Part shown: positions 22,084-33,124 of the stretch, piece by piece | Layout of the letters: every line of letters starts with the position of its first letter | Numbering within the stretch: the first letter of the stretch is position 1 | Assembly: GCA_030770425.1 (NCBI GenBank) | Contig: JASJFT010000193.1 | Location: 1-64,000 of the forward strand | Direction of reading: 5' to 3' | From: Darksidea phi | Taxonomy: Eukaryota > Ascomycota > Dothideomycetes > Pleosporales > Lentitheciaceae | DNA: 64,000 nt | The notes under the pieces: generated by a model | What the model was told of the DNA's origin: nothing | Seen by the model: the letters and a program-made list of their open reading frames with translations, nothing else | Database searches by the model: none | Position numbers and translations under genes: made by a program

Positions 22084-22623
22084 CGTCGATACATACACTC
22101 TCGGAGAGATTCCTGATGAAGACGGCAACGTTGACTTTAGCAAGAATCACTGGGCCAGCATGGAGAGCCGCAGAATCCTAGGACTGGCGGGATGGGGTTG
22201 CTTGTTCTGAAGCAACTTAGTTATAATGAGGCGTCTATTTCAGTCCGCCCGCAAAATCAACAGCAACAGCAAGCTGGAATTCTCCAAATCAGATGCCCGG
22301 TGTTTCCCCGACTTGGAATGGCGCAAAGGGAGGCATGTTCCGGCTCAACAACCGTGTCCAGGAGAAAGGACTGGAACCTCGGGCGTATTGAAAACGACCG
22401 AGGAAGCCGCAGCCTTGAACTTCTCCTCCGCCGGACGTACACGTGGCGAAAGCCGACTCCTACTGCCGCTACTCCTACTGCCGCTACTCCTACTGCCGCT
22501 ACTCCTACTGCCGCTACTCCTACTGCCGCTACTCCTACTGCCGCTGCTGCTACCGGCTGGATCTGGGACGAGAACGCGCGTAGATATAGGCGGTGGGATG
22601 GCACCCAGTGGATCTGGCAGTAG
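22084..22623 (+). pseudogene. Degraded ORF with TPTAA repeats and a W-rich C-terminus
   Basis: Protein-like pieces lie in different frames: LGEIPDEDGNVDFSKNHWAS (about 22110-22165), WNGAKGGMFRLNNRVQEKGL (about 22318), then, in the frame ending at 22623, six TPTAA repeats (15-bp tandem units, 22459-22547) and GWIWDENARRYRRWDGTQWI. The ending is a compact tryptophan-rich motif. At least two frameshifts or unmodelled introns separate the pieces. Family not identified. Confidence 0.4.
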
Positions 22624-22825
22624 GGGATGCCGAGTTAAGAGCAAGGTATGTCTTGGAAGACAGTTCACTGTCCTTCTGAAGGACCAGGCGAACGATTGTT
22701 GGCGAAGACATGATGTGTGAGGAAGCTGGCTGAGGATAAGAGATGGATGTGGATGGGATACCTGTATCATCGCAGGCAATTTTTATACTATGGGCGGTAG
22801 TGTGGGTATGCCAACTCATGGCTAC

Positions 22826-22980
22826 CGTTATTGGTCTCTCAACGCTCTATAGTTCGGCAGTACATGTTATTACTCGTCGCCTCAATATTCGATATTCGAA
22901 ACATTACCTCGTCGGTATCTTACGATCGATTACTGTGGGCGGTAGTGTGGGTGTGCTAACTCATCGCTACCGCTGTTCCT
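22826..22980 (+). repeat. Dispersed short repeat, copy C (5' module)
   Basis: Contains CTCTCAACGCTCTATAGTTCGG-like sequence, GTACATGTTATTACTCG and GAAACATTACCTCGTCGGT, which align with copies B and F. The 3' ACTCCCACTGTG module is missing. GTGGGCGGTAGTGTGGGT-type sequence occurs on both sides (22790 and 22936). Confidence 0.6.
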
Positions 22981-23258
22981 GAGCTAAGCCCCACAGGTTT
23001 GTCTGCCTACCCCTTTAACTGAACTTTAGTAAAGCCGCCCTCTGACCGCGTAGACATGTAGCTGAGACCCCGCCGCCGCCGAGCCTCTCCAATAACGCGT
23101 CCGATCTACCCACCTGCGGCCCCTCGACGCATCAATCAGGCTGCCGGCAAGGCGCGACTTGTGGGAGACCGCATTGACGCCCTCTCTGTACGCTGGCCGC
23201 CCTGTTCTCGAGCGCGCTGCCGCCCTCTCTCTACACGAACGTGCTGCTCTGCGAATGA

Positions 23259-24044
23259 ATCCGCTCCACTATTGCCGCCGGCGCATCTCGCTACATTGCC
23301 CTGCTAAACGACACCACCGTCCCCAAGCTTCCCCTTGAGCCACGAGAAGAGAGTATCATATACCCGCCTGACGCTCAAAGGTTTCGGTGCTGTGTCAGAA
23401 AAGTTGCTGTAAAAGGCCTCCAAGCTGAAGAGCAGATGCTCAGAATACTAGGCAACCATCCCAGGATAATTCAGCTTAAGGGGAAGCACGATGATAGCCT
23501 TCTGCTAGAGTATCTACCATACGGATCCGTCGAGCGCTATCTTCAAACCCACGCCCACACTTCAGTAAAGCAGAGGCTGATATGGGGACGACAAGCTGCA
23601 GACGGTCTCGCTTACATTCACACAAAGAATATCATTCAGTGCGATGTAAGCAAAAGCAACCGCCTTCTTGATCAAGACTTGTCAATCAAGCTCTGCGATT
23701 TCCAGGGCAAAATCTTACACCCCAATGGCACCGTCGCCCTTGACGGTGGGGTAACTGAGGGAAACAGGTCATCAATGCCACGTCCAGTTTACAACTACCA
23801 TAGCCACAAGACTAACATATTTGCACTGGGAACAGCCCTGTTCTTTATTCTCACTGGCGAACCGCCCTTCCCCGACCCCGATACCGATGAAGATGAGATA
23901 CAAAGGAGATTCAAGGAACATGAGTTTCCACCATTGGGGGAGCTTTCAGCTGGAGACGTTATTCGGGATTGCTGGATGGGAAAATACGACGATGTTGCTA
24001 GAATAATGGTCGACTTGCAAAGGGTGGAGGAGTCGGTTGAATAG
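23259..24044 (+). CDS. Protein-kinase-like gene K3
   Basis: The frame is open from 23259 (after a TGA at 23256) to 24044; the first ATG is at 23436, but kinase similarity begins earlier at VRKVAVKGLQAEEQMLRILG, which includes the VAVK lysine. Then LLLEYLPYGSVERYL (hinge), RQAADGLAYIHTKNIIQCDV with SKSNRLL (catalytic loop, QCD in place of HRD, Asn kept), LCDFQGKIL (DFQ in place of DFG) and FALGTALFFILTGEPPFPDP (C-lobe). The glycine-rich loop is not visible, so an upstream exon may be missing. The altered DFG glycine suggests weak activity or a pseudokinase. It is the most complete of the five related fragments. Confidence 0.65.
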   Translation: MRSTIAAGASRYIALLNDTTVPKLPLEPREESIIYPPDAQRFRCCVRKVAVKGLQAEEQMLRILGNHPRIIQLKGKHDDSLLLEYLPYGSVERYLQTHAHTSVKQRLIWGRQAADGLAYIHTKNIIQCDVSKSNRLLDQDLSIKLCDFQGKILHPNGTVALDGGVTEGNRSSMPRPVYNYHSHKTNIFALGTALFFILTGEPPFPDPDTDEDEIQRRFKEHEFPPLGELSAGDVIRDCWMGKYDDVARIMVDLQRVEESVE

Positions 24045-24616
24045 GAAGACTATTCCGCCGCGCACAAGGCTTGTTCCAAAGGAGTAATTGTCCGACATTC
24101 TTACACTGCACCACCGTGCCACTCGGGACAGTGTGCTTCGGGGTTGCTGTGCAGTTGATCCATTTGCGGTGATGCTATTGGCGTTCACACGTGCTTGCCA
24201 GTTGCAATCATGATAAGATACGCTGTCCGTTCAAATGGTAGACGAGCTACGTTAGCCATCTTATACCCAAGCGCATTGCCTGCAACAGCACGCCCCGTGG
24301 CCAGCTCTCGACGCCGGCAACACGGAACGCCCGTGTGGGTCAGCTGGGGCAGTGCATGCATCGAGCGTCTGCAGGCCCGCCAGATTTTGGGAGGTGCAAT
24401 GACTATGTGCATTGGTGGGTGCCCCAACCAGAAAATCCCACGCTGGATGACGCACGTCGAGCGCGGCAGATGTTAACAAGCGTTCCGGACCAAGGGAGCG
24501 GCCGAGGGCGCAATCACAGTTGTGTCGACCGCATCGCCAAGCTAGTGCGTCGGATTGGGCTGCTGCCAGTGCGCTTTCTCCTCCTGTTGATGTTTCTCCC
24601 ACAATATGCACTTCGT

Positions 24617-25494
24617 TCAGCACCCGCGCGACTGAGGCCATCGCCGGCTTCGAGTGGCTGTCAGGATTGTGGCTTTGCGGAACCTTTCCCTGCCTTCCTT
24701 CTTCCTTGCAGACGCTCGGAACATGTAAACTCCGACTGTGATGAATGGAAGACTGGTGAGCAGACGCGTCACGCCATCACCGAAGAGTAGAGACAATTTC
24801 CAACTAAAACGACGATATACTTTCTTTGCCTTTCTGTCTATTCGATACCAGGTGCCGACGCCTTTGGGCACAGGAGGTGCTGGGTTACCCGGCGGCGATG
24901 GTTTCCCCAATGCGTCCTTGTAGGCGAACTCGTCAAGCTCTGCAAATGCCTCCTCAAGATCTCCGTTGACAATAATCTTATTATACACACCCGGCGTGTC
25001 GGCGTACTCAAGCTCAAGTTTAGCCCGCGCCAAGCTCTTCTGAATGTCTTCCTCTTTCTCAGTGCCGCGACTCCTGAGCCGCGCCTCAAGCGTTTCGCGG
25101 CTGGGTGGCTTGATGAAGATGTAGCGGCCACCATCAATGGCCGCTTTTACCCGCTTAAGGCCCTCCATCTCAACGTTCACCACAAAAATTTCTCTTCTTG
25201 GCATCCTATCCACGATTGACCTCCTATTCGCGACAGCCTGTGCGCTTGTGCCATAGTAGTTGCCGTCGACCAGTGTGTATTCCACGAAGGCGTCTTGGGA
25301 GATGAGGGAGGAGAAGGTAGAAGGAGAGACAAAGAAGTAGTCTACGCCCTCAACTTCACCTAGCTCCGGCTGGCGCGTCGTGTGGGCTACAGGGAAGGCG
25401 TATTTGCCGGGATGTGCGTCCAAGAACTTATGAGTGAGCGTCCTTTTGCCAACGCCTGAAGGCCCAGAGATGACGTTCGGCGATTGTAAATGAC
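24617..25494 (-). CDS. Guanylate-kinase-like protein with altered active-site residues, 5' end unresolved
   Basis: The exon starts after an acceptor AG at 25496-25495. It carries the P-loop GPSGVGKRTL, VAHTTRQPELGEVEGVDYFF, FVEYTLVDGNYYGTS, VVNVEMEGLKRVKAAIDGG, YIFIKPPSRETLEARLRSRG, TEKEEDIQKSLARAKLELEY, and KIIVNGDLEEAF. The order and spacing match guanylate kinases (GMP + ATP to GDP + ADP). Deviations: the second arginine of the usual TTRxPRxGE motif is Glu, and the usual LDIDMQG strand reads VNVEMEG. No ATG is found in frame; a copy of the dispersed repeat sits just upstream (25545-25640) and may have displaced the first exon. After FAYKDALG about 100 atypical residues follow, possibly read-through. 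A divergent paralogue or a dying gene. Confidence 0.7.
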
Positions 25495-25544
25495 CTCTGG
25501 GATGAGTGTTAGCCTAGATTTTCCATCTTGATCCGGAGAGGAAT

Positions 25545-25640
25545 AGACAACCCCATCGTGCACACACTCCCGCCGTGTTTCGTTCGGACCTTCCAAAAGA
25601 TTCTCCCACCGTGCAAATCCAGAACAAATACAACTGCAAG
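25545..25640 (+). repeat. Dispersed short repeat, copy D, beside the guanylate-kinase 5' end
   Basis: ACACTCCCGCCGTGTTTCGT, CGGACCTTCCAAAAGATTCT and CCCACCGTGCAAATCCAGAA match the 3' module of copies B, F and G. Confidence 0.65.
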
Positions 25641-25889
25641 CTGATGAGTGGCAGCGAAGTGGGCAAAGCGCTGGAGGTATAAAGTAGCGTTTGAAACGGA
25701 CACTTGAAGCAAGGGGCGCGTACGCCGAGTGATGAAGAAGGCGATACACCTTCGCCAGCCGTGCGGAATGTCAAGGATGAAGTTGGTCCTCTATTTATCT
25801 GTGGAAATGCCAGAGCGAGGTTCGTTGGACTAGATCAGCCCCATTTCCGCAACAAGCAGCCATGACATCAACCATCTCGCAACCCTCAT

Positions 25890-26265
25890 ATTCGATCATA
25901 TTGATGTGTCACGGAGAGACCGATCAGACACTTCCCGGTTTTGGGAGCAAGAACGGCAGCTGCGACTCGTCCGCTTTGGCATGCGAATGTGGAGCGTCGA
26001 GTAGCCTGGTGGCTAAGCCGCTGTGGGCTATCTTTTACGGGTCTCTCGGGGCGTACGGCCGCAATCGACCTTGAGGAAGGCTGATTTGACGAGAGGATTG
26101 GTAATTGGCTTGCTGTCGCATAGGTTCTTGACGAGGGAGTCGTTAGAGTCGCGGGAGTCGCGGGAGCTTTGTTGGAACATGTTGGCTAAGCACGAGGTGC
26201 ATTTGGTTGCATTTCGATGCTGTGGGAGGGTTCTCTTGTGGGTACACAGGAAACATAGAAGGTAG
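25890..26265 (+). pseudogene. Degraded ORF of unknown family
   Basis: One frame reads RDRSDTSRFWEQERQLRLVR, has two stops near 25990-26005, then runs as LRKADLTRGLVIGLLSHRF and LTRESLESRESRELCWNMLA up to a GTAGGT donor-like site at about 26262. It looks like decayed coding sequence. No family recognised. Confidence 0.25.
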
Positions 26266-26569
26266 GTTGTTATCAATGCAGGTGTTACTTGCGCGTCCCC
26301 TTTCACTTCGCCACCACCCAGTAATGTGTCCAATACCGAAGGAAGCAAGGGTTGGTTCCAGGCTAAGCAGCACTCCGCATGCGATGAAAGAGGAATTGCA
26401 ACCTTTCTTCTCTCAGGAGCGAATCGATGTAGTGCGAGAAGCGAGTAACCTTCCCGGGACTCTCATGACTGTACGTGTGAATTTGATGAGTTGCAAGGGA
26501 TGTTTCAAGACCAGCGTCCGCAGATCTAGCAGTAGGTGACATCCAAATCCACTCGGGCCCCTTCATACT

Positions 26570-28219
26570 TGTCCAACACTATACCTCCTGCAACTGCTTG
26601 ATAGCTGGACACAGGAGGGGCATTGCTCGTGCCATGTTTCACTGGAAGGGAGCGTCGGTTATGCCGTGCCGCGCCGTACGGTACGGTAATAAACGAGTGA
26701 TACAGACACATGTGCGGTTTCATCCGGCATGACGCGCCAGGGAGAATTTCAAGCCTCGCTTGGCTTCTCTTGAGAATCGCATCCCTTATCTTACCACATT
26801 CTGTCGCAAGCATATTCTTCTCCGCGAAAAAGCGCAACCATGTGCGACCGAGTCTGCGAAGCCTGCACCTCGTGCGACACGGCATTTGGAGCTGTAACGG
26901 TGCAATGGGTGCGGTAGTTATCCTAGCTGTGGAGATGAGTATGACGAACTATTTTCCAACGGGAATACGTGTAGCCTCTACAAAACGCCTTTTGTTAGGC
27001 ACGACCTGGGCCTGTCTGCCTCCCATATAAGAATGTATGTGCGACGAGCTTGGCTAGATAAAAAGTAATGAATTGCTCAAGTGGTGGGGTTGTACAGTAT
27101 CGATGGGAGGGGTCCGTGTTGATGGGAGAGGTGATACCTAGGTAGAACTAGGTGGGGCTGCGCAGCGGGTGGAGCGCGTTAGGAATCTCGGATCAACGCA
27201 CGATCCTTCAGAAGTACCTTAGGATCATCGTGAAGAAAGAAGAAGTTCCGCATAGGGCTGGAGGCCTGGCAAACCTCCTTCCGGTTCTTCGTCGCTCTGA
27301 TCGCAGGGTACCTTGGCGCAGATGGCCGATTGCGCGTTTCGTTCTCAGAGATCAAGGGTTCGATTTCCTTACCCATCACCAAGTATATCAATTCGAAGAG
27401 GGGTTGATATACTATCCACCGGTTAGAATCTAGTGCTAGGAGATCTCTAACAACCTCTTCAATCTCTAGCACACACAGACTCTCGTTAACAGAATTTGGA
27501 AAAAGGATATCGCCTTGTTACAAGGAAATCAGTGCTGGTCAACAGAAGGAACAGATCGTATTACAGAACCGCCCTACCTCTTCCCCCTGGGCACCAAACA
27601 GGATAGCTTAGCAATTCGGCTGATATCAACAAAAAAAAAGAGTAGAACTAAACCGGGTCACATTCCCTTTGGTAGCTAGCTTGAATTTATTTCTTCAGCC
27701 ATTCCGATCATTTCCTTGCGATCGTATGTGCTAGCGCATAAATAAGCCTTTTACGAGGCTAGAATATCGCCATTTCGCGGGCGACAATCATTGTGCACAG
27801 CCACAGCACGGCCATTCGTATATAAGATGTCCACATGTGTGATATGCGCTCTCCTTGTCTGGCCCTCTAGATATTGGTCTACTAACTGCTACTACTTACA
27901 CATATTTGGCGAGCATGAATCGTGCACGATGGAAAACGAACGAGATTATTCACCTGGGAATCAAATGTTGCCCTCGCGTTGATGCATTGACCATCTACAT
28001 AGCTGCAAAAGGTGTACAAGGTTGGTGGGGGCTGCCAGCTCGCTTGTAAATTCTTTCTATAGCTCCCTCCGGATCTCAGCCCGATCTTCTAAACTGGATT
28101 GCAGACGCTCGCACTCGCTTGGAGGACGGCGCAGGCGAAGTGCAGGAGGATGGAACTTCGTCTTCTGAAGATCGCTTTCTTTTCTTACTCCACTCGTGAG
28201 GCCTCGGTCAAAGAGGGGT
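26570..28219. other. Long stretch without a convincing gene
   Basis: Frames up to about 100 residues occur on both strands, including a minus-strand one at 27179-27472, but none shows motifs, splice support or family resemblance. A run of nine A residues lies near 27630. Confidence 0.35.
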
Positions 28220-28459
28220 TTAAGTTCGTAAATGCTTCTTTGGCCGTTCGGTCGATTTATGGTCTTCGCTTTCTTGCCTTAACGGCTCGTTTCTGGATTT
28301 GTTGAGAACGGGAGTTTCTTCGTAAGCCGTTTTAAAGCCCGGGGGCTTGTCATTGTCACTTAGATGTCCGTCGTGCTTGTCGTCCTCGTCGCCATCGCTC
28401 GTTGCTGGTAAGCCAAAGAGGTCGGTCATAGCGGAAGAATAATACGTAAAATACGTCAT
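28220..28459 (-). CDS. Hypothetical acidic ORF, 79 residues
   Basis: ATG-initiated, with an alternative start 10 codons later at MTDLFGLPATSDGDEDDKHD. It is rich in Asp, Lys and Glu and ends RPKKHLRT. Low-complexity and hydrophilic, without a recognised domain. It lies on the same strand as, and 450 bp downstream of, another acidic relic. Confidence 0.3.
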   Translation of the reverse strand: MTYFTYYSSAMTDLFGLPATSDGDEDDKHDGHLSDNDKPPGFKTAYEETPVLNKSRNEPLRQESEDHKSTERPKKHLRT

Positions 28460-28913
28460 GAACTATATATCTGGTTTGAGACGCTTAACAGTGATATCTC
28501 TGAGCTCTTTTGGATGGCGTACAGTATTATTTAGAAGTTTAGCTGCTTGGCTGATAGGAAGTGTTCTTGTGGTGCCATAAAAGAGAGCTGTAAAGAACGC
28601 CTTATCAGTTGAAAGTGGGTGGGTAGCAACGGCTGGTTGATGCTGTCTGGTGTGCCTAGAGCTACGCTTTTTAGAAGGCCTTGACCCTGGTTCTAGCGGA
28701 GTGGAAAGATTCTGGGTATTCGATGGAAACCGAACACGGTCGAGATCCCGCTTGCTCGACTTCTATTACAGTGAGGGTTCAGAGTGAATCACTGTGAGGG
28801 AAAGAAGTGAAAACTGCGGTTGATTGTGAAAGCTCTGTATGAGAGCAGCTTATATAGAACAGAATGAGGCGTAGCAGCCAGGAGCAGTCATGTGATCTGA
28901 TCTGGTGTGTGAG

Positions 28914-29660
28914 CTAGCCTGATGACTTCGGTCGCCCGTTGGTTCGATAGTGACGGCTCCTTTTATCGCTCCGATCGCTGATGCCGTCGTATCGATCACA
29001 GCCGCTTTGCGTAGCTTTTGAGACTGAGGGACCACTGGAGAGTAGCCTGCTTCGCAACGGGGATGGTTCGTTGTTGATGTTCAACATTCGAGGTCACCTG
29101 TGGCCATTAGTATTGGCTGGTTGAAGGTATTTATACTTGTCGCTTAATGTGCCGTCGTCGTCGCTGCTGCCTACGCTCAGGAGAGTAGCTTTCAGGAGAT
29201 CGCGGCTGCTGATGGAGTCCAACTCTGGCCACTCTAGGGCGGATGTACCCAAGTCCTCGTTCAGCAGAGCGCTCGTGACATGTTTCAGTGTGCGGCTCTC
29301 CTCCTCGTTGTCGCTACTAGTTTCTGCTACGGTCTGGTGGTCGTCGACGATTGTATCCTCTACGCGATGTAAGAAACAATGTGGGTGAGCCATTGTGCCA
29401 ATTGCAGCTGGATACTTACCTTGACTGCTACCCTCAGCAGTGGTGTGCTAATTCGAGTCATCATCCCTCTTAATGGAAAATTTGTTAGAATGTCCGCTTT
29501 GCTCGTACCCAACGCTTTCCCCTTGGCCATGGGAAGAGCAATCATCCGGCCGGGAATAAGTTCGAGAGCGTGGCTTCGCTTTAGGGAGGCCCACTATAGA
29601 ATGTGACTGAGAAAACGGGTGCGCTTGAGGGAGACGGGAATTATTAAAAGACGATGCCAT
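28914..29660 (-). pseudogene. Hydrophilic ORF interrupted by two nonsense codons
   Basis: A single frame starting MASSFNNSRLPQAHPFSQSH runs with protein-like composition through a TAG at 29450-29448 and a TGA at 29096-29094 to a TAG at 28916. The pieces between the stops are equally coherent (VDDHQTVAETSSDNEEESRT, KHVTSALLNEDLGTSALEWP, SGCDRYDGISDRSDKRSRHY). TAG and TGA are the products of C-to-T change in CAG and CGA. A 60-nt segment with GTAAGT and TAG at 29424-29365 could be an intron, but it would not remove the stop. Family unknown. Confidence 0.4.
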
Positions 29661-30145
29661 GGCCGCTACAGCTACTGCCGCCTCGAACGAGTCCCAGCAG
29701 CGCGAAAGAAGGAAGAAGAAGCGGTTCAAGTAGTTTGAGGTTCCACGCCCGAGAAGCCATTACGAGCACGGATCCTCTCGGAGAGCTCATATGATCGGCA
29801 TTTAGCGCTCAACAGGCAGAGCCTCCGAGGCCGTATTTAAAGCGTATTCACGCCGGAAACCAGGCTAGTTACCAAATCGTCACCGCGTATTACCAATAAC
29901 TCGCATCCATCCAACCATGACTTTTCAGTTGTGGCCACAAATGAATTGCCCCTTTGGCTAGAGATACAGCGCGAATCTTCCACCCATGTCCGTCGGTCAA
30001 AAAGGAGATTGCGACCTCACCTCTGTTGGAGAATAGGCCGAACAGGAACTGGACGTAATTGAAACGTGATGGATATTCCGGTTGATATATAATTCCCTAG
30101 TCGCCAGAGAAACCGAGAAGTTTCAACTGTTCCCCCGAATCAAGG

Positions 30146-30580
30146 GCCTGTTCGGTACGGGCCTCTGGAGGCGCTAGAACGCTTAATAATCGATCTGAAG
30201 TTGAAACTGACGGCGTGTTCGGTAAAAACAAGGTTCTAACGGCGCTTCTAGTTCAATTAGAAATAATATAAAATAAGCTAATTTAAAACCCCTATTAGCG
30301 CTTATATGACCTATAGCTAACCTTATTAAGCGATCTAGTACCTCTAGAAATTTCTGGTGGTCGTAAGGTGCCGTGGGACCGTCAACTTCATCTCGCTTTA
30401 CCCCTAGCCCTGACCCTGGCCCTGGCCGTTGGAGCCGTCCATCTGGCGTAGCGTACCGAATAGTATCCCAGATAAGTAATTGGCGACTAATGAGCTTAGC
30501 GGAAAATATAACCCCCTTGTACGCCTCTAACTCTTCTAAAGCCAATATGACGGTAGTCTAAACCTTAGTACCGAACAGGC
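30146..30580. mobile_element. About 435-bp inverted-terminal-repeat element
   Basis: GCCTGTTCGGTAC at 30146-30158 is inverted as GTACCGAACAGGC at 30568-30580. The terminal GGCCTGTTCGG resembles PIF/Harbinger-type MITE ends; TTA follows the right end but I find no matching TTA/TAA on the left, so the superfamily is a guess. The interior is AT-rich and holds one 120-residue minus-strand frame (30183-30545) without a transposase motif I recognise. Confidence 0.55.
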
Positions 30581-30670
30581 TTATACCGCGCAACGGCGTA
30601 CCAATAGTCGCGCGCCCGTTGCGGTTGCAATCAACACTACTACATCAACTTTCCCATATCAGGTAAGTTT

Positions 30671-30790
30671 TTAGCGAGCCCTCATGTACTCGGCCGGGAT
30701 AAATGTCGCGATGTCGTCTTCGTGGTCAAACGAGCTCCACCGGTCGCATTCCGCGTTGCCCGACTGCGCCGTTGTATGCAACACGTCCAT
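30671..30790 (-). CDS. Short ORF or orphan exon
   Basis: MDVLHTTAQSGNAECDRWSS then FDHEDDIATFIPAEYMRAR and TAA. The frame is also open upstream (VCGTGHSDVHM). Composition is protein-like and acidic. It could be an internal or terminal exon of a lost gene; no partner exon found. Confidence 0.25.
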   Translation of the reverse strand: MDVLHTTAQSGNAECDRWSSFDHEDDIATFIPAEYMRAR

Positions 30791-31173
30791 ATGAACATCG
30801 GAGTGCCCCGTTCCGCAAACGCGTCTTCGCCGTCGCCGGTGCGCTAAGCGCGAAGTAACGGCCCACTCAAACAGAAGCCGACGCCCGTCTTGAATAATCC
30901 TATATGGCTTAGAACGGCATCATGCCCTACGCGAATCGAATACCAAACAGCGGGCATGCTACGATAGATGCTACACTATACTGCAGTACCAAACACCTTG
31001 CCTCTAGAAAGGGATTGATCGCCCTCCACACATGCACACACACGCTCTTCGCTGTAATTACTTTCATATTTAGTCTAGTCATTTCGCTATACTGCCGCAC
31101 TCTAGTTATATCCGATGCTCGCGAGGAAGACTAGCTTTATCTACGTTGTACGTTCAAATCCGTATGGGATATC

Positions 31174-32598
31174 CTATGCAGTGGATCTGGGACCTTGCTT
31201 CCTACAATGTCCACTCCCAGTGAACTTCTTCCCTCCGTGGCACCACACTGTACAGCCGGGAGTATGCACTAAGCCCGGACCATCCCTCTTACACGGGCAT
31301 TTCGTACACATCTGGCCCTGCTTATCTCTCCTTTCAGGACAATTGTTACTGCATGTGCAATGAAACGCGTTCGACTTCTTCAACCAGGATATAAGGCTCC
31401 GCACGCATTCCAAATCTGAGGGTAGATATGCGAAATGAGACGCTGCGCTGGTGGCTGACGTCAAGTGGTTCTTGACATGCGCCTCAAGCCGGTCGAGAAA
31501 TTGTGGTAATTGCCTTGGTGCGAGCTCGTTTGTCCCCTCCATGTTTCTTATGATGAATTCGAGGTTCGTCATGATATTGGCGATACGGCTCTCTGACCAT
31601 ACCATGCCTCCTGTCATAAACGAATCCTCGATAGTGAGTACCGCGTGAACAACAGGATATCCAGGTCGCATGATGAGCGTGTCGCCGGGTCGTAGTAAGA
31701 TCCCTTTGACTGAACCTTTGGCGGGCTTCCATTCGGGACCCATTTTCCCATAGCTACAACGAACAGCTTCGTCCCACTTGCCGCAATAAATAAGCCACAA
31801 CTTTAGCCCCGTCTTGCATTGGACCCAGGTCCCGTTTAGAATGTCCATGTGGTAGCCTGAGAAAGAGCCTCTCTCGCCGAAGAGGAGGAACTTCAGACAG
31901 GCCTCGAGATCCACCAACTGGGCAGGTCGAACGCTTTCCTTGCCAGGGTTGGGCTGCTCGGACAGAGGATTGCTAGGTTTGTGGGCAAGAAGAGATAAGA
32001 GGCGGTAGCGGAGGAGACTGATCGCCTCAGGGTCTTTGAACGCTGAACCAATGATTTGGCCAGACAGACTCAATACGTTCACAGGCTCTACCCCAGCAGC
32101 GAGCAGGCGCCGAAGATCAGGATTCTTCTCTCGTTCCTCAATGCGATCCAGGAATTCCTCCACTGTCATGGTACCGGTTAGGCCACTGATCGATCGGTCG
32201 TATTGCTGGTACTCTACCTCTGTAGATTTACGGTCCGCCAACTGGGACCGAAACAGGCCGAAAGTATCATCCACGGCCTCTATGGGACTAGCTGGGATAA
32301 GTAAAACACTAATGCTATCAGGAAGTTCCTTTCCCGAGCATCTCAGGCCCCGTAACTGTTCGTTTGATATGGCAAGTACGCTACAGTCTGTCGCTTCGTC
32401 GGCGGAATTCATCTCGGCGTCACCAGGTAGTAGATTGCCATAGCCACCTCCGAGATACTCTGGTCCAAGGGTTGCTATCTTTGCAAATAGGTCGTCTCTC
32501 TTCGCAAATAGGCCGTCTCTACCATCCCCATTTGGATCACAATGACGAGCGAGCTCTGCGTAGCCATACGTCAAGAAGTTCCAGGAGTCTGAGACCGT

Positions 32599-32639
<41 letters not shown>

Positions 32640-33117
32640 TTGTATTCGCATGCTCCGGACGAAGAATCTCAGAGATCTCTTGGCAAATCGACTCAATAGA
32701 TCGACGGAACGGTTCTCGCATTTGTTTCCCCAGTGTCCAGCGCGCTCTATTCGTAGCAGTCGGCTGATTCCCCTCTGTTGGCTGATTCTCCCTTGTGGGC
32801 TGTGTACGGCTAGCGCTACAAGAGCACTGACTTGCTATCTTTATGACCAAGTAACATCTACTGCACGTTTTCCAGTCTGGGCCTAGCTCCGTGGCTTTCG
32901 TTCGGGCTTTGGCCGACCGGGCCTTGGATTGTTGGCGATTCCTGGTCTGACATTCGTTACAGCATTTTTTACTTCCGTCCTCGGAATGCGAAGCTAAGCG
33001 GGCCCTGCACTTGCTACAAAGCAAAGACCGGCAATTGTTACAATCTCGGTAGGATTCACGGTTCATATACCGGCCGCATGTTTCACACAACAGCTTGAGC
33101 TGAGGGTGTGGCGGCAT
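31174..33117 (-). CDS. JmjC-domain protein with N- and C-terminal cysteine-rich regions, 647 residues
   Basis: An intact single-exon frame. Residues 10-60 and about 85-96 hold CxxC pairs (CETCGRYM, CNNCRSLLCSKCRARL, CSRCYLV), probable zinc ligands. A (AD)n run at about residues 160-172 comes from a GTCTGC hexanucleotide repeat. The JmjC core: GSFSGYHMDILNGTWVQCKT near residue 421 supplies the HxD iron ligands, GLKLWLIY the 2-oxoglutarate lysine region, and PGDTLIMRPGYPVVHAV near residue 490 the second histidine. The C-terminus (CTCSNNC, MCTKCPCKRDGPG, CTVWCHGGKK) is a second Cys-rich, CXC-like module. JmjC enzymes are Fe(II)/2-oxoglutarate hydroxylases or demethylases, so a chromatin role is plausible. 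No nuclear localisation signal is certain. Surrounded by repeats and relics, which suggests an accessory gene family. Confidence 0.85.
32598..32638. repeat. Hexanucleotide microsatellite inside the JmjC gene
   Basis: Six to seven GTCTGC units encode alternating Ala-Asp on the minus strand. Slippage would change length without breaking the frame. Confidence 0.9.
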
Positions 33118-33124
33118 TGTTGCT

